From Phallusia fumigata (Eukaryota > Chordata > Ascidiacea > Phlebobranchia > Ascidiidae), in NCBI GenBank assembly GCA_008931825.1, contig QXVZ01004770.1, positions 1,163 to 65,162 on the forward strand: 64,000 bases of DNA. Reading direction: 5' to 3'. The position numbers and the translations under genes were made by a program. The notes beneath the pieces are model-generated. The model made no database searches, was not told the DNA's origin, and saw nothing but the letters and a program-made list of their open reading frames with translations. Shown in pieces: positions 25,461 to 35,159 of this stretch; within the stretch, counting starts at the first letter, position 1; every line of letters starts with the position of its first letter.

Positions 25461-25505
25461 GATGTGAGTCAAATTATGTTTGTCGCAACATACGCGACCA
25501 TTTAC
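25461..25505 (+). promoter_or_regulatory. Shared regulatory block, copy 5
   Basis: GATGTGAGTCAAA, TTATGTTTGTCGCAACATA, CGCGACCATTTAC. About 142 bp upstream of the TATA box of the 65-aa precursor. TGAGTCA is intact; the CACGTG seen near other copies has become CAGTGATG here. Confidence 0.8.
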
Positions 25506-26299
25506 TTCGTAAATAGCGGACAAAATTTCTCTATGCCTTCTAACAGAGGGGGAAGTTGTTGAAAGCCGGTGAAAATACTAAAAAAAATCGTTCGAGAGCT
25601 CCGTCGCAAATAACAGCTGTTGGTTAACCAATCGTGCTTCTTCGTAATTTTCTCATTAAGCGGGTTTCAATTGATTAATGTTGCCAAAACATTATGCTAA
25701 CATGTTGTTAGTTAACTACATTATTGTATAATATGTATTGGTCATGTAGACTACACACAATTAAAAACTCAACTAATTAATTTTGAAAATTTTGCATTGG
25801 ACGTTTTGACTAAACTATTTGTTACTGTTAAAAACAACATGACTTGAAAACAGGTGGAAAAGATTTTGCACCAAACATGTACAACACTAGTCACCTTCTA
25901 TTGTTCAGTGCGGGCTACTCGATTTTCATCATATTTTTTAAATTGAGTGCTAAACATTTATATAACACATGGTTTAACAGTTCATGTATGAAATACGTTC
26001 AACTTTTGAGCCAAGCGCTCTGCAAAAGGGCAAAGAGCAACTGATGTACCATCTGGCGAACAACCAACCATATACAACAACACAACAAGTGTATCTGTTT
26101 GCAATGACTGGAAGTACGGTTTGCAAAGTTATCGTTCATTTATTAACTTTTTGGGATTTTATTCTATCAAATTTTTTATGTCCAAAATGATGAGATGCAA
26201 CGCTTATAGATATCGCTAAAACATAACTGCATTTGCTTTTTGCTGTTAAATAAAAACTGAAGAATTGTGATTACCCTTTAGCAAATATCAAAATACAAT

Positions 26300-26918
26300 A
26301 TTTTCTGAAATTGTTTTATTTGTTTGGAAGTTCAATTTCTTCACGCCCGGACGATAAGAAGTGATAAGAAATCTAGAAACAAAATGCAAAATAAAGTTAA
26401 AGATGCTACTTTGCTTGCCACGTTCGCATTTCCTGCAAACAAACACAACGATTTCAGATGTTTATTTCATTTGCTGCCCTAATACACTATCTCCTGTATT
26501 TTAAAAAGGTTCCGTGGATATTTTTTACCTTTAATCATTCATCGGGAAATTCTCCGAATTCTGCTTCGTCCATCAAATTATTTATTTCATGCTCTGCACG
26601 AAACAAGTGTTTAGGAATTATCGTCTTACAATATTTTCCAACATTTTACTAAGTTGCGAAGTTAAGTACGTATCCTTACCGATAGACTGGACATCTCCAT
26701 GCACCAACCAGCGAGCAGCACGATAACGGCGACGAACACGACGACGTCGACCTTCGGTGCAGTCGGACGCAAAAAGTCCCAAAAGAAGAGCGATAAGCAA
26801 GAATTTATTCATCTAAAAATAGGCTTTTCTTAAACAAACTGCCTAAAAGGGATAAAACATCACACAAAGAAACCCACAAACTTGTCTTACCTTAACTGGT
26901 GTTGGCACGATCTTGAGA
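26300..26918 (-). CDS. Small secreted Arg-rich peptide precursor (63 aa), intact
   Basis: Minus strand. The leader/core exon is 26812-26680 and the tail exon 26593-26535, joined in phase 1. A 3' UTR intron has its donor at 26528 and acceptor before 26372, with AATAAA at 26320-26315. The inferred 5' exon is about 26917-26891, after TTTATAAG near 26950. Leader MNKFLLIALLLGLFAS. The core RRRRVRRRYRAARWLVHGDV has nine arginines within about fifteen residues. The tail EHEINNLMDEAEFGEFPDE is acidic and close to the plus-strand copy. The leader lacks two residues relative to its paralogues. Gene order and the intron after the stop are as in the other copies. Likely a processed cationic peptide; function inferred only. 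Confidence 0.75.
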
Positions 26919-27060
26919 TAAACGCTTAGTGAATTTCGGCTGACTTATAAAGTACGCACTAAGATTGAAGTTACCTTCTTCTTTTGTTTTGTGAAGTTTT
27001 TAAAAAGTAAACACTTAATTTGAATCAGGCTTGGACACGCGTGCTGTCGGTATGACGCAG

Positions 27061-27106
27061 GATGTGAGTCAAACTGTGTTTGTCGCAACATATGCGATCT
27101 TTTACT
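27061..27106 (+). promoter_or_regulatory. Shared regulatory block, copy 6
   Basis: GATGTGAGTCAAA, CTGTGTTTGTCGCAACATA, TGCGATCTTTTAC. Lies about 110 bp upstream of TTTATAAG of the 63-aa precursor. The flanks to its left differ more from the other units than the block itself does. Confidence 0.8.
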
Positions 27107-27599
27107 TTGTTAGTGTAGCGCACAGAATAGCTCTTGTGGCCTAATTATTACATAAGCGGAAATTGTTAAAATGTCGGTTTACGAAAAGTTGTGTGGATTT
27201 TTATTTGCCGTTTACTTCTTTCGAGTTTTATAAAAAAGACATTAATTTTGTTTCGGTGATCTGCTCAAACTGTGTATTTTTCGTCAATTTGTTCTTTATT
27301 GTTTAGTTGCGTGTAACCTTTTCCGAATCAAGAAAACAGAATGACGTAAAGTCATTGCCTTTGAGAAAAAAACGCTTTACACAAAGATTTAAAGATTGGT
27401 ATTTGATGAAGTAATTGCGTTTTAACGCTTTTGGTGCTTAAATCGAAAACAACAACTGTTGGTGTACCATAGGTTTTCGTCGTCATTTTCCCCTAAGCGG
27501 ACTTCAAATGCCTTTTTATCTCGCAACAAAAAAAACAGTGTGATCCTTATTTTTAGATTTGGCTCACGACAAAATACAACATTTCTTAAAATCGTTTTA

Positions 27600-27925
27600 T
27601 TTGCCTGGAAGTTCAATTTTTCACTCCTCGACGAAATATTGAGAAATCCATGAAACGATTCACTTTTTTCTCTGCTACATCAACCAGCATCAACAGATAG
27701 GTTTAGGAATTATCGTTTTACAAATTTTTTCAACATTGTTGCTTTTTTCAAGTTGAGTGCGTATCCATTTCCAAAGGCTTACCGACGGACTCAACATCTC
27801 CCCATTGCTTAAAACGTCAGCACCTGCCACAGCGAACGCGGCGACGACGACGCCTTCTGAAACGGATCGACTTGTTGCACCCAAGTCTATTTGATTTCTT
27901 GTGCTGGATGATTTTCATTTTGAAT
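27600..27925 (-). pseudogene. Cationic secreted-peptide family, copy at cluster edge, degenerate
   Basis: Minus strand. The core exon is recognisable at about 27890-27785: RFRRRRRRRVRCGRC, an in-frame stop, then FKQWGDVESV and a GTAAGCC donor at 27783. The hydrophobic leader is missing; an upstream ATG instead reads MKIIQHKKSNRLGCNKS. The tail exon is almost completely deleted. No TATA or regulatory block follows to the right. This marks the right end of the duplicated cluster. Confidence 0.6.
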
Positions 27926-27929
27926 TTTT

Positions 27930-28554
27930 CGCTTTTTTTATACATCTGGTCCACTGGACCAAAATCGCTTAAATTTTGTTTGGACAACTCTTTAATACCT
28001 ATTGCATCATTTCATACGGTTGAATGTTTGCGTTAGTTTTTTCTATCATATTGAGCTGACAAACAAAACGTATTTTGGTCGTAGGAATGTTTTGAATCAA
28101 TCCAATTTTTTTTGCTGCAAGCAATAAAAAAAGTTACAGTAGTTTTTGTGGCAAACGTAAAATGTAAATACTGACCGAAGATAGAAAAGCACTAATCCGG
28201 ACCAAAGTCGTCAATTAAAATTTGCATCCTTTGAGAATCGGGTTGTTACTTGTTATTGGTTTGTCACACACACAAAACGGCGAAATAGAGTGCGCTTTGT
28301 ATCTAAATTGCTAATAGCTCTTATATTTGTCTCGTAAGTCGAAATGCTTTGTAGTGCTTTTTGTGGCACAAATGTAAGTGGTAAACTCAACTCAACTCAA
28401 ATTGCCACATTTTAACACATTTTTTTCTAAATTAAGTGAAAACCGAAAAGTTTTTTTTAAATTTAAGTGTGTTGTTTCTGGCAGTTTCTTTGTTTTGCAA
28501 CAATGTGAAGAATTTTACATTTGTACATACGTAATATTTTAATGCAATCAAGTT
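27930..28554. other. Intergenic / OPA1 5' flank
   Basis: AT-rich sequence between the peptide cluster and OPA1. No clear TATA box, CpG island or upstream exon was identified. The OPA1 5' UTR must start here if the gene is unspliced. Confidence 0.3.
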
Positions 28555-31443
28555 ATGCGTTTTCCATCGAAATGCAACCAAACATCATGGTTTCTCCTAC
28601 GAAGAGTTGCTGTCCCCGCTCAGAGAAGGAGATGCCAGCCACATTTGTTGACTGTTGGATCTAGAAGACTGTTTTACAGTTCTGAACAGGTAGCAAGGAA
28701 ACAGCTTTTAAAACCCAAAGGCCGTCACATCTTTTCTGAAAGATTTTTTATTGGTGCATTTGGTAGATCCATTGCCAGGAATGCCTTGAAAATTCGCTAC
28801 TGGGTTGTCGGTGGTGGCATCAGTGGTGTAGCTTACACCAAAAATAAGTACAGTGAGTGGTATGATGAACACATTCCTGATTTATCGTGGCTTAATACAG
28901 CATTAAAGGTTGGTGAAGATGCAGTAAGCCATTTAAAGGTTGTAACCGGCAAACTGAAGGACATACATTGGCCTGACAAAAATGTGTTATTTCAATATTT
29001 GCCACAGCGCAAAAAGAATGGTATTGAAGGCCATGCAATATCAGCGAATGCCATTTTGCGAAATGAAGCTGATTCTCCTTTGTACAAAGAGGTTTCTGGC
29101 AATGGTTCAAAAGCTGGGGCACAAACAAAGAATCCGAAGCAAAATGATGAACATAAAAAGTTGGAAACCATGCAAAAAGAGATTGTTGACACAGAGTTAA
29201 AATATCAAAAAATAGTTGAGAAGCTTGAAAGGGAAAATCGCAATCTCCGAAAGTTGCTGCTGACCAAAGATGACAAAGATATTTATCGAAGAAAAGTTAA
29301 AAAATCACTAATTGACATGTACTCGGAAGTATTGGATGAGCTTGCTGACTACGACATGAATTATAACACTCAAGATCACCTGCCCCGTGTTGTTGTAGTT
29401 GGTGATCAGAGTGCTGGCAAAACTAGTGTTTTGGAAATGATTGCACAGGCAAGAATATTTCCACGAGGTTCTGGTGAAATGATGACCCGGGCTCCTGTAA
29501 AGGTCACCTTGAGTGAGGGACCCAATCATGTTGCCCAGTTCCGTGACAGCTCACGGGAATTTGATCTGACTAAAGAGTCGGAGCTAAAAGCTTTACGACA
29601 TGAGATTGAACTTAGAATGAGGACGAGTTGCAGTGGAAAAACAGTAAGCAATGAAACTATATCCCTGAGCGTCAAAGGGCCTGGCTTACAAAGGATGGTT
29701 CTTGTTGATTTGCCTGGTATGATTAGCACAGTCACAAGTGGTATGGCACCTGATACTAAAGATGCTATCTGCAACATGAGCAAGTATTACATGGAAAACC
29801 CCAATGCCATCATTCTTTGCATACAGGATGGTTCTGTTGATGCAGAAAGAAGCATAGTCACTGATTTGGTGAGCCAGATGGATCCAGCGGGAAAGAGGAC
29901 TATCTTTGTACTCACCAAAGTTGATCTTGCCGAAAAAAATATCAGCAACCCTAGTCGAATTCAAGAAATATTAGATGGAAAATTGTTTCCAATGAAGGCG
30001 TTAGGCTATTTTGCAGTAGTAACTGGCCAAGGAAGTGCCAACAGTAGCATTAATGATATCAAAGAATACGAAGAAGGATTTTTCTCAACATCAAAGATTT
30101 TTAAATCTGGTTTACTTAAGGCAAGTCAGCTTACCACAGCTAATCTGAGTTATGCTGTTTCCAACTGCTTTTGGAAGATGGTTAGTGAGTCCGTTGAGCA
30201 ACAAGCAGACGCATTTAAAGCAACAAGGTTTAACTTGGAAACTGAATGGAAAAACAATTTCCCAAGAGTGAGGGAACTGGACAGAAACGAGCTCTTCGAA
30301 AAAGCAAAGAATGAAATTCTGGATGAAATGCTTTCTCTTGTGAATATTCCAGCTCAAAATTGGGAGCTGACCTTGCAAAACAAGATGTGGGACCGTGTTT
30401 CATCACATGTGATAGAGAATATCTACTTGCCTGCCGCCCAGTCTGGAGACCCTGGTTCATTTAACACAACTGTTGACATCAAGTTGAAGCAATGGGCAGA
30501 CAAACCACTGCCCAAGGTCTCAATTGAAGTGGCCAAAAATACTTTGCTGGAGGAATTCAGTAAAGTTTTGGACCAGAGCACACACGACGCTGAGGAAAAG
30601 CATTCAGGCAACTCCGAGGCCATTTTTGGTAGACTAAAAATGGCAGTAAGGGAGGAAGCTGTTAACAGACATTCGTGGAATGAGGGTTTTGTAGATACAC
30701 TACGGGTGATTCAACTCAATGCCTTAGAAGATCGGTCGATTTCAGATAAGATGCAGTGGGAGAGTGCAATCCATTTCATTGAGGAAAACTTGGGTGGTTT
30801 GTTGAAAAAAACAGAGACATCTGTTCAAGATCTAGTTGGCCATGGGTGGTGGCACAGGTGGACACATTGGACAAGCCGAACATGGGACCAACATCAACGC
30901 AATGAAATCAAAAACCAGTTACAAAACCTCTTTCATGCTCAGCGAGATCATGGACCATATCTGGCCAATGATGAAATCACAACCATACGCAAAAATCTTG
31001 AAACCAAAGGAATTGAGGTTGCAGTTGAAATGATCACAGACACATGGAATTTGATGTACAGAATGCATTTTCTAAACGCTGCCTTGGCACGGTGTGCAAG
31101 CTGTCGCCGTGAATTTTATAGGCACCACGCCTCCGCAATGTCCCAGGTGCACGCTGATGATGAAGGAGAAACAATTGACTGTAGTGATGTTGTCCTTTTC
31201 TGGCGAATCCAGCGTATGTTGGCAATAACCAGCAATGCCCTGCGCCAGCAGGTTATGAATACTGAAGCCCACAGACTTGAGAATGAAGTTAAAGAGGTCT
31301 TGGAGGACTTTGGCCAAGATCGTGAGTGCAAGGAGTCATTGCTGACTGGGAGAAGAGTCGAGTTGGCCGAGGAACTGAAACGTGTAAGGGACATTCAGCA
31401 GAAACTTGAAGAATTTGTAGAAGCACTGAGAAAAGAGAGATGA
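28555..31443 (+). CDS. OPA1: OPA1-type mitochondrial dynamin-like GTPase, single exon
   Basis: Dynamin-family GTPase of the mitochondrial inner membrane that drives inner-membrane fusion and cristae shaping. The 962-aa ORF matches the usual length (human about 960). In order: a basic N-terminal presequence ([13 protein letters not shown]), a membrane segment near 80-100 ([13 protein letters not shown]), a coiled coil about 195-240, then the GTPase domain. G1 is GDQSAGKTS at 283-291, the switch region MMTRAP follows, G3 is DLPG at 385-388 and G4 TKVD at 454-457. The bundle/stalk region includes [20 protein letters not shown] and [13 protein letters not shown], and the C-terminal helix ends [12 protein letters not shown] found no frame disruption. 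Vertebrate OPA1 has about 30 exons; here there are no introns, which implies wholesale intron loss or a functional retrocopy. No poly(A) tract or target duplication flanks it. AATAAA is at 32085. Confidence 0.95.
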   Translation: MRFPSKCNQTSWFLLRRVAVPAQRRRCQPHLLTVGSRRLFYSSEQVARKQLLKPKGRHIFSERFFIGAFGRSIARNALKIRYWVVGGGISGVAYTKNKYSEWYDEHIPDLSWLNTALKVGEDAVSHLKVVTGKLKDIHWPDKNVLFQYLPQRKKNGIEGHAISANAILRNEADSPLYKEVSGNGSKAGAQTKNPKQNDEHKKLETMQKEIVDTELKYQKIVEKLERENRNLRKLLLTKDDKDIYRRKVKKSLIDMYSEVLDELADYDMNYNTQDHLPRVVVVGDQSAGKTSVLEMIAQARIFPRGSGEMMTRAPVKVTLSEGPNHVAQFRDSSREFDLTKESELKALRHEIELRMRTSCSGKTVSNETISLSVKGPGLQRMVLVDLPGMISTVTSGMAPDTKDAICNMSKYYMENPNAIILCIQDGSVDAERSIVTDLVSQMDPAGKRTIFVLTKVDLAEKNISNPSRIQEILDGKLFPMKALGYFAVVTGQGSANSSINDIKEYEEGFFSTSKIFKSGLLKASQLTTANLSYAVSNCFWKMVSESVEQQADAFKATRFNLETEWKNNFPRVRELDRNELFEKAKNEILDEMLSLVNIPAQNWELTLQNKMWDRVSSHVIENIYLPAAQSGDPGSFNTTVDIKLKQWADKPLPKVSIEVAKNTLLEEFSKVLDQSTHDAEEKHSGNSEAIFGRLKMAVREEAVNRHSWNEGFVDTLRVIQLNALEDRSISDKMQWESAIHFIEENLGGLLKKTETSVQDLVGHGWWHRWTHWTSRTWDQHQRNEIKNQLQNLFHAQRDHGPYLANDEITTIRKNLETKGIEVAVEMITDTWNLMYRMHFLNAALARCASCRREFYRHHASAMSQVHADDEGETIDCSDVVLFWRIQRMLAITSNALRQQVMNTEAHRLENEVKEVLEDFGQDRECKESLLTGRRVELAEELKRVRDIQQKLEEFVEALRKER

Positions 31444-33363
31444 ATTTGTTGTTGTCTTTAAATGAATTTATTTTTTGTGTAGCACGCACAGATTTCTATT
31501 CTTCACCCTTTAAGTTATTTCCTAACTTTTGTTGTATTGCTTGCTGCATGTAAAACTTCTATTTGACTGAGTTAGAGTTTTAGCACTGATTAGTCTTGCC
31601 TATGCCCTGCTGGCTAATTTCTGGACTTTGCTAAAACTCCCGATGTTTTACTGAAATGAAGTGTTTTGCGTGCAAACGTATTTAACTGAAATGAACGTTA
31701 AGTAATGTGTTTTCTGTGTGATTTAATGTCAAAATAGAGAATGCATTGTTTTAGCGCTGAATGCAACACCTCCTTATAAAATGTGTGTTTTTTGTTGACA
31801 TATAACTGCATGCGTATTGTTGCCACAGCATGCGAAACACGTCACTTCATACCAATGACAATTTGCGGCAATATGAACGAACAAAGATTGCGGACACGCC
31901 AATTTATGCGCTGGTGACTTACTGTTTATTAAACACTGATGGGAGAACAAGTTTAAAGACTACATTGCTTTCGCGACTTAAAGGCCAAGAGCCTCACGTA
32001 ATTTATATCACTTCCAAACACCATGACCAAATGCATAAGCTGGTTTGGAAATTCTATTTCAGCGTATAAAGTGGAACATGGTGTAATAAATGACCTTGTA
32101 CTGACTTTGGTATGTTATGCATACAACTTTCGTGTCGCCACCAGCGAAATCGTTGTTGCTTAACGCTTGTTTATTTGTGGTTGGTTGGTATTGACTTTTT
32201 TTAACACGAAGAGAGATGCGATGCGTTGAACTGCTAGCTTAGGTGAATTTCGGGTTGTCCTTATCCACACTGGCGCCTTGCTACGTCATTTTAACGCTGT
32301 AAGATTTGTCAAGGTAATTCCCAATCGGTCACGTATAACTTTTGTTTGCTGAATGCCGGCAGTTTTGGACTTCGACATTTGGAAAATTGCTTATAGTGTA
32401 AAACGCACACGCCCAAGTAACAATCATGCGCAAGTGTCCAAAATGCAAAACAGACGTTTGTTCTAAGCGATGTGAAAACGTCGTTAGGAATGTCTTGTCA
32501 CGCAGGGTGCTTGAAATGCAAAAGTGTGCTAACACCTAGTGCATGGTGGAAGCCCCTTTTACAACCCCATGCTACAGCGTGTCAGACGCGAGTAATACAA
32601 TTAACAGTAAGAAATGGAATTTAAACGAACAAAATAATCCTAATTAGCTTGCAAAGGAATTTGCAGCGCTGACAAGGACGGCAGTACTGCACAGTGCGAT
32701 AGGCAGCAAAAACCGCCAAATGGTACGGTGCGCCCTTCGTAACGAGGTACGCACATATTTAACTTATCTAAGCACCGTACCGCACTGTCATCATTGAGCG
32801 CATCATCCCAGACAGAAGCAACGGATTTATTGCTCCAACACACACCTGCCCGGCATACTGGCTACTTTCCCAATGAAAGGGGAGCAAAAATTTTACCCAA
32901 TTATTATATTTCGCGTGCTTTTATGTTAGTACGCGTACTCCCCATTGGCCTCAAAGCAAATCAATTATGTTTATCCACGTCGGGAAATATGTTTTGAATT
33001 TTTTCATTTGAACTTCCCACATGTTCAAAACTATATGATAGTAAATTTAAGTTTAGCAATAATGGTTTTAGTTCTTTCCCATACTGTCATTTTTTGCATA
33101 AAACGTGTGTTTATTTGGGTTAACGAATGTACCGCTCAGGATTTATTGCTTGAGCAAGCCTTTTCTCACTTTCCCTTCTGATGAAAAACTTGATGACTAA
33201 GCAATCTTTTGTGCTGATAGCAGACATGTCAGGAACAGGAATTTGATCTATAATTAGACTGAATAATCGAAGTCAGAGAGTTGCAAATCATTCAATAACC
33301 CACAGGCCTTGAAAACTGAACTGTGCATATCAACAGTAAAGATGAAATTTGTTGTTTTTTTAG
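31444..33363. other. OPA1 3' UTR and intergenic region
   Basis: The first AATAAA after the OPA1 stop on this strand that I noted is at 32085-32090, suggesting a 3' UTR of about 650 nt. Beyond it no gene was recognised. A 9-bp inverted repeat (GTACGGTGC ... GCACCGTAC) lies at about 32720-32780. A likely 3' splice site (GTTGTTTTTTTAG) at about 33363 precedes the small Maf start codon, so that gene may have an upstream non-coding exon here. Confidence 0.4.
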
Positions 33364-33412
33364 TGAATTGAGATATTAGGGTTTGTTTTGGGCCTGTTTT
33401 AACAAGCAAGTG

Positions 33413-34843
33413 ATGTCCAAAGACGCCGAAGACACAAAACCGGTAATTTTCACAGACGATGAGCTGGTCAATTTAAGTGTCAGGGAGCTGAACCGACATT
33501 TAAGGTGTCTTACTCCAGATGTAAGTCCTGATAATTTAGGTTTCATAGTAACATTTTTTGCTGTGTATAATACATATTGCTTTGCTGCTTTTAAAAGTAG
33601 TTGTACCTATACGCTTGGATGAAATCTGGTACAAATCCAAGACTTTGACAAAAGCATACATAAAACCAGCAATGGTTGTCATTCTAAAATACAAAGAAAT
33701 AACTCATTAAATCTAAAAAAAGTTTTATAACTCTATCATAAATATGCTGGCCTAAATAGTTGGTAAAAACAAAATACTTTGTTATTCAAGCGCCTTAACA
33801 ATATCTTTCGCAAACATTTGTGATTTACCAAGTTCTATGACTGTTTTAGGAAAGTAGGCGGCTAAAGCAGAGAAGACGAACCCTGAAGAACCGTGGATAT
33901 GCTGCATCATGTCGTATTAAAAGACTCACTCAGAAAGATGAGTTAGACATAGAAAGGATACAACTTCAAAACGAAGTAGGTATACCAACTTAAGAGTGCC
34001 AGCGTTGGTATCTAATGCCTAAAATATCCAACTAGGGTATAATTATGTCCACATTATAAAACAGGTCACCAACATATTAAACTTGTTATACACAGGAGTT
34101 GTTTAGGGGTTGTTCTAGACAGCCACAGATGGGTGTATGTAAAAATCACTTGACCACTGTGGCCCGCCTGTAAAAAGTGTACACCAGGGGTGCCTAGCGT
34201 TTTTAGCCGCAGGGCCATGTGCGATTTGCAAATAAATTTGCGGGCCACTTAACATGGAATTTGTATTTAAGTTTTCACAACAAATTATTTACAGGCTGGC
34301 CACAGTGGTCATGCAGTATATGCAGGCTGGCCACAGTGGTCACATGGTATTTACAGGTTGGCCACTGTGGTCATGCGGTATTTGCAGGCAGACCATAGTA
34401 GCCACAGCGGTCAGGCAGTTTTTACATACACCCACTCACGATGCACGAAAAATAATTATTAATTTGTTAATGTTTGATCCTAATCATAGTCTCTGCTCTC
34501 TATGTACACAGGGTTTTTTTATTTTTAGGTTGATCGAATTACACAAGAAAACCAACGAATGAAGCTGGAGCTCGAAGCCTTCCAAAAGAAGTTCAACGAT
34601 TTGGAACAGTTTGCGAAAAGCATTGGCAAAGGCAATTCAGTATCTGGTGTAAGTTGATCAAGTGTCTAATTTCTTCATATGTTAGTTGTGGAGATCTAAA
34701 AACTCCTAAAGTTGGAACCTAATTATTCTGTTCGTTAATAGGAAACATCACTGCCATTTAGGATTATATCTACCCAATCTGGATTTTCAGAAAGCAATAA
34801 TTCCTCCAAAGACAAGGAGAGCGGAAGTCCAATGACAGGATGA
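33413..34843 (+). CDS. Small Maf bZIP transcription factor (MafF/G/K class), 151 aa
   Basis: Exons 33413-33520, 33850-33975, 34529-34648 and 34742-34843, all phase 0 with GT-AG borders. The protein starts [13 protein letters not shown]. The extended homology region ([19 protein letters not shown]) is followed by the Maf basic region [18 protein letters not shown] and a leucine zipper ([12 protein letters not shown], then [18 protein letters not shown]). There is no N-terminal transactivation domain, and at 151 aa it fits vertebrate small Mafs (about 156-164). The tail [10 protein letters not shown] echoes the vertebrate SVITIVKS motif. Small Mafs form homodimers or pair with CNC factors (Nrf2, NF-E2, Bach) on TGCTGAGTCA-type sites. 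An ATTAAA at 35043 suggests the 3' end. It converges on ZC3H3. Intron 2 carries a repeat element. Confidence 0.93.
34131..34433. mobile_element. Foldback/MITE-like element in small Maf intron 2
   Basis: Perfect 15-bp inverted arms GGGTGTATGTAAAAA (34131-34145) and TTTTTACATACACCC (34419-34433) enclose more inverted sequence (CCACTGTGG). Between them are a second hAT-like end (CAGGGGTGCCTAGCG, about 34193) and a tandem array. No transposase. Target duplication not identified. Confidence 0.6.
34288..34412. repeat. About 31-bp tandem repeat, four copies
   Basis: The unit ACAGGCTGGCCACAGTGGTC plus about 11 bases is repeated roughly four times with increasing divergence rightward. It lies wholly inside the foldback element in small Maf intron 2. 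Confidence 0.8.
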
Positions 34844-35159
34844 CACACGTACTATGAACAAAAGCACTTAAAAGGTTCTGTGGTGTCTGTGCAGAACAAT
34901 CACCACACCTGCTGTACATGTTATTGCAGTGCTTCTATACTTGCTGCGACCCTTGCCCAGGCCTATGTAATGTACTGTACATGGCTAAATCTGCTCGTAC
35001 ACGCAATATCTTTTGTTTATTTGAAAAAAAACTTAATGAAATATTAAAACAAAAACTGTAAAAAGGCAGTAAAATCATTTACAATACTGGTATAAGAATC
35101 CCACAACACACACTGAGGTATAAAAATACAATACCAATCGAGGTACGACCACTGTAGTT

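Noticed and set aside
32715-32785. Inverted repeat GTACGGTGC/GCACCGTAC as an RNA gene or terminator
   Set aside because: A 9-bp stem with a loop over 40 bases and no flanking element structure is not distinctive.
33376-33621. Plus-strand ORF extending upstream of the small Maf ATG
   Set aside because: The homology begins at [10 protein letters not shown] (33413) in its own context. The longer frame reads through the donor into the intron and is not conserved.
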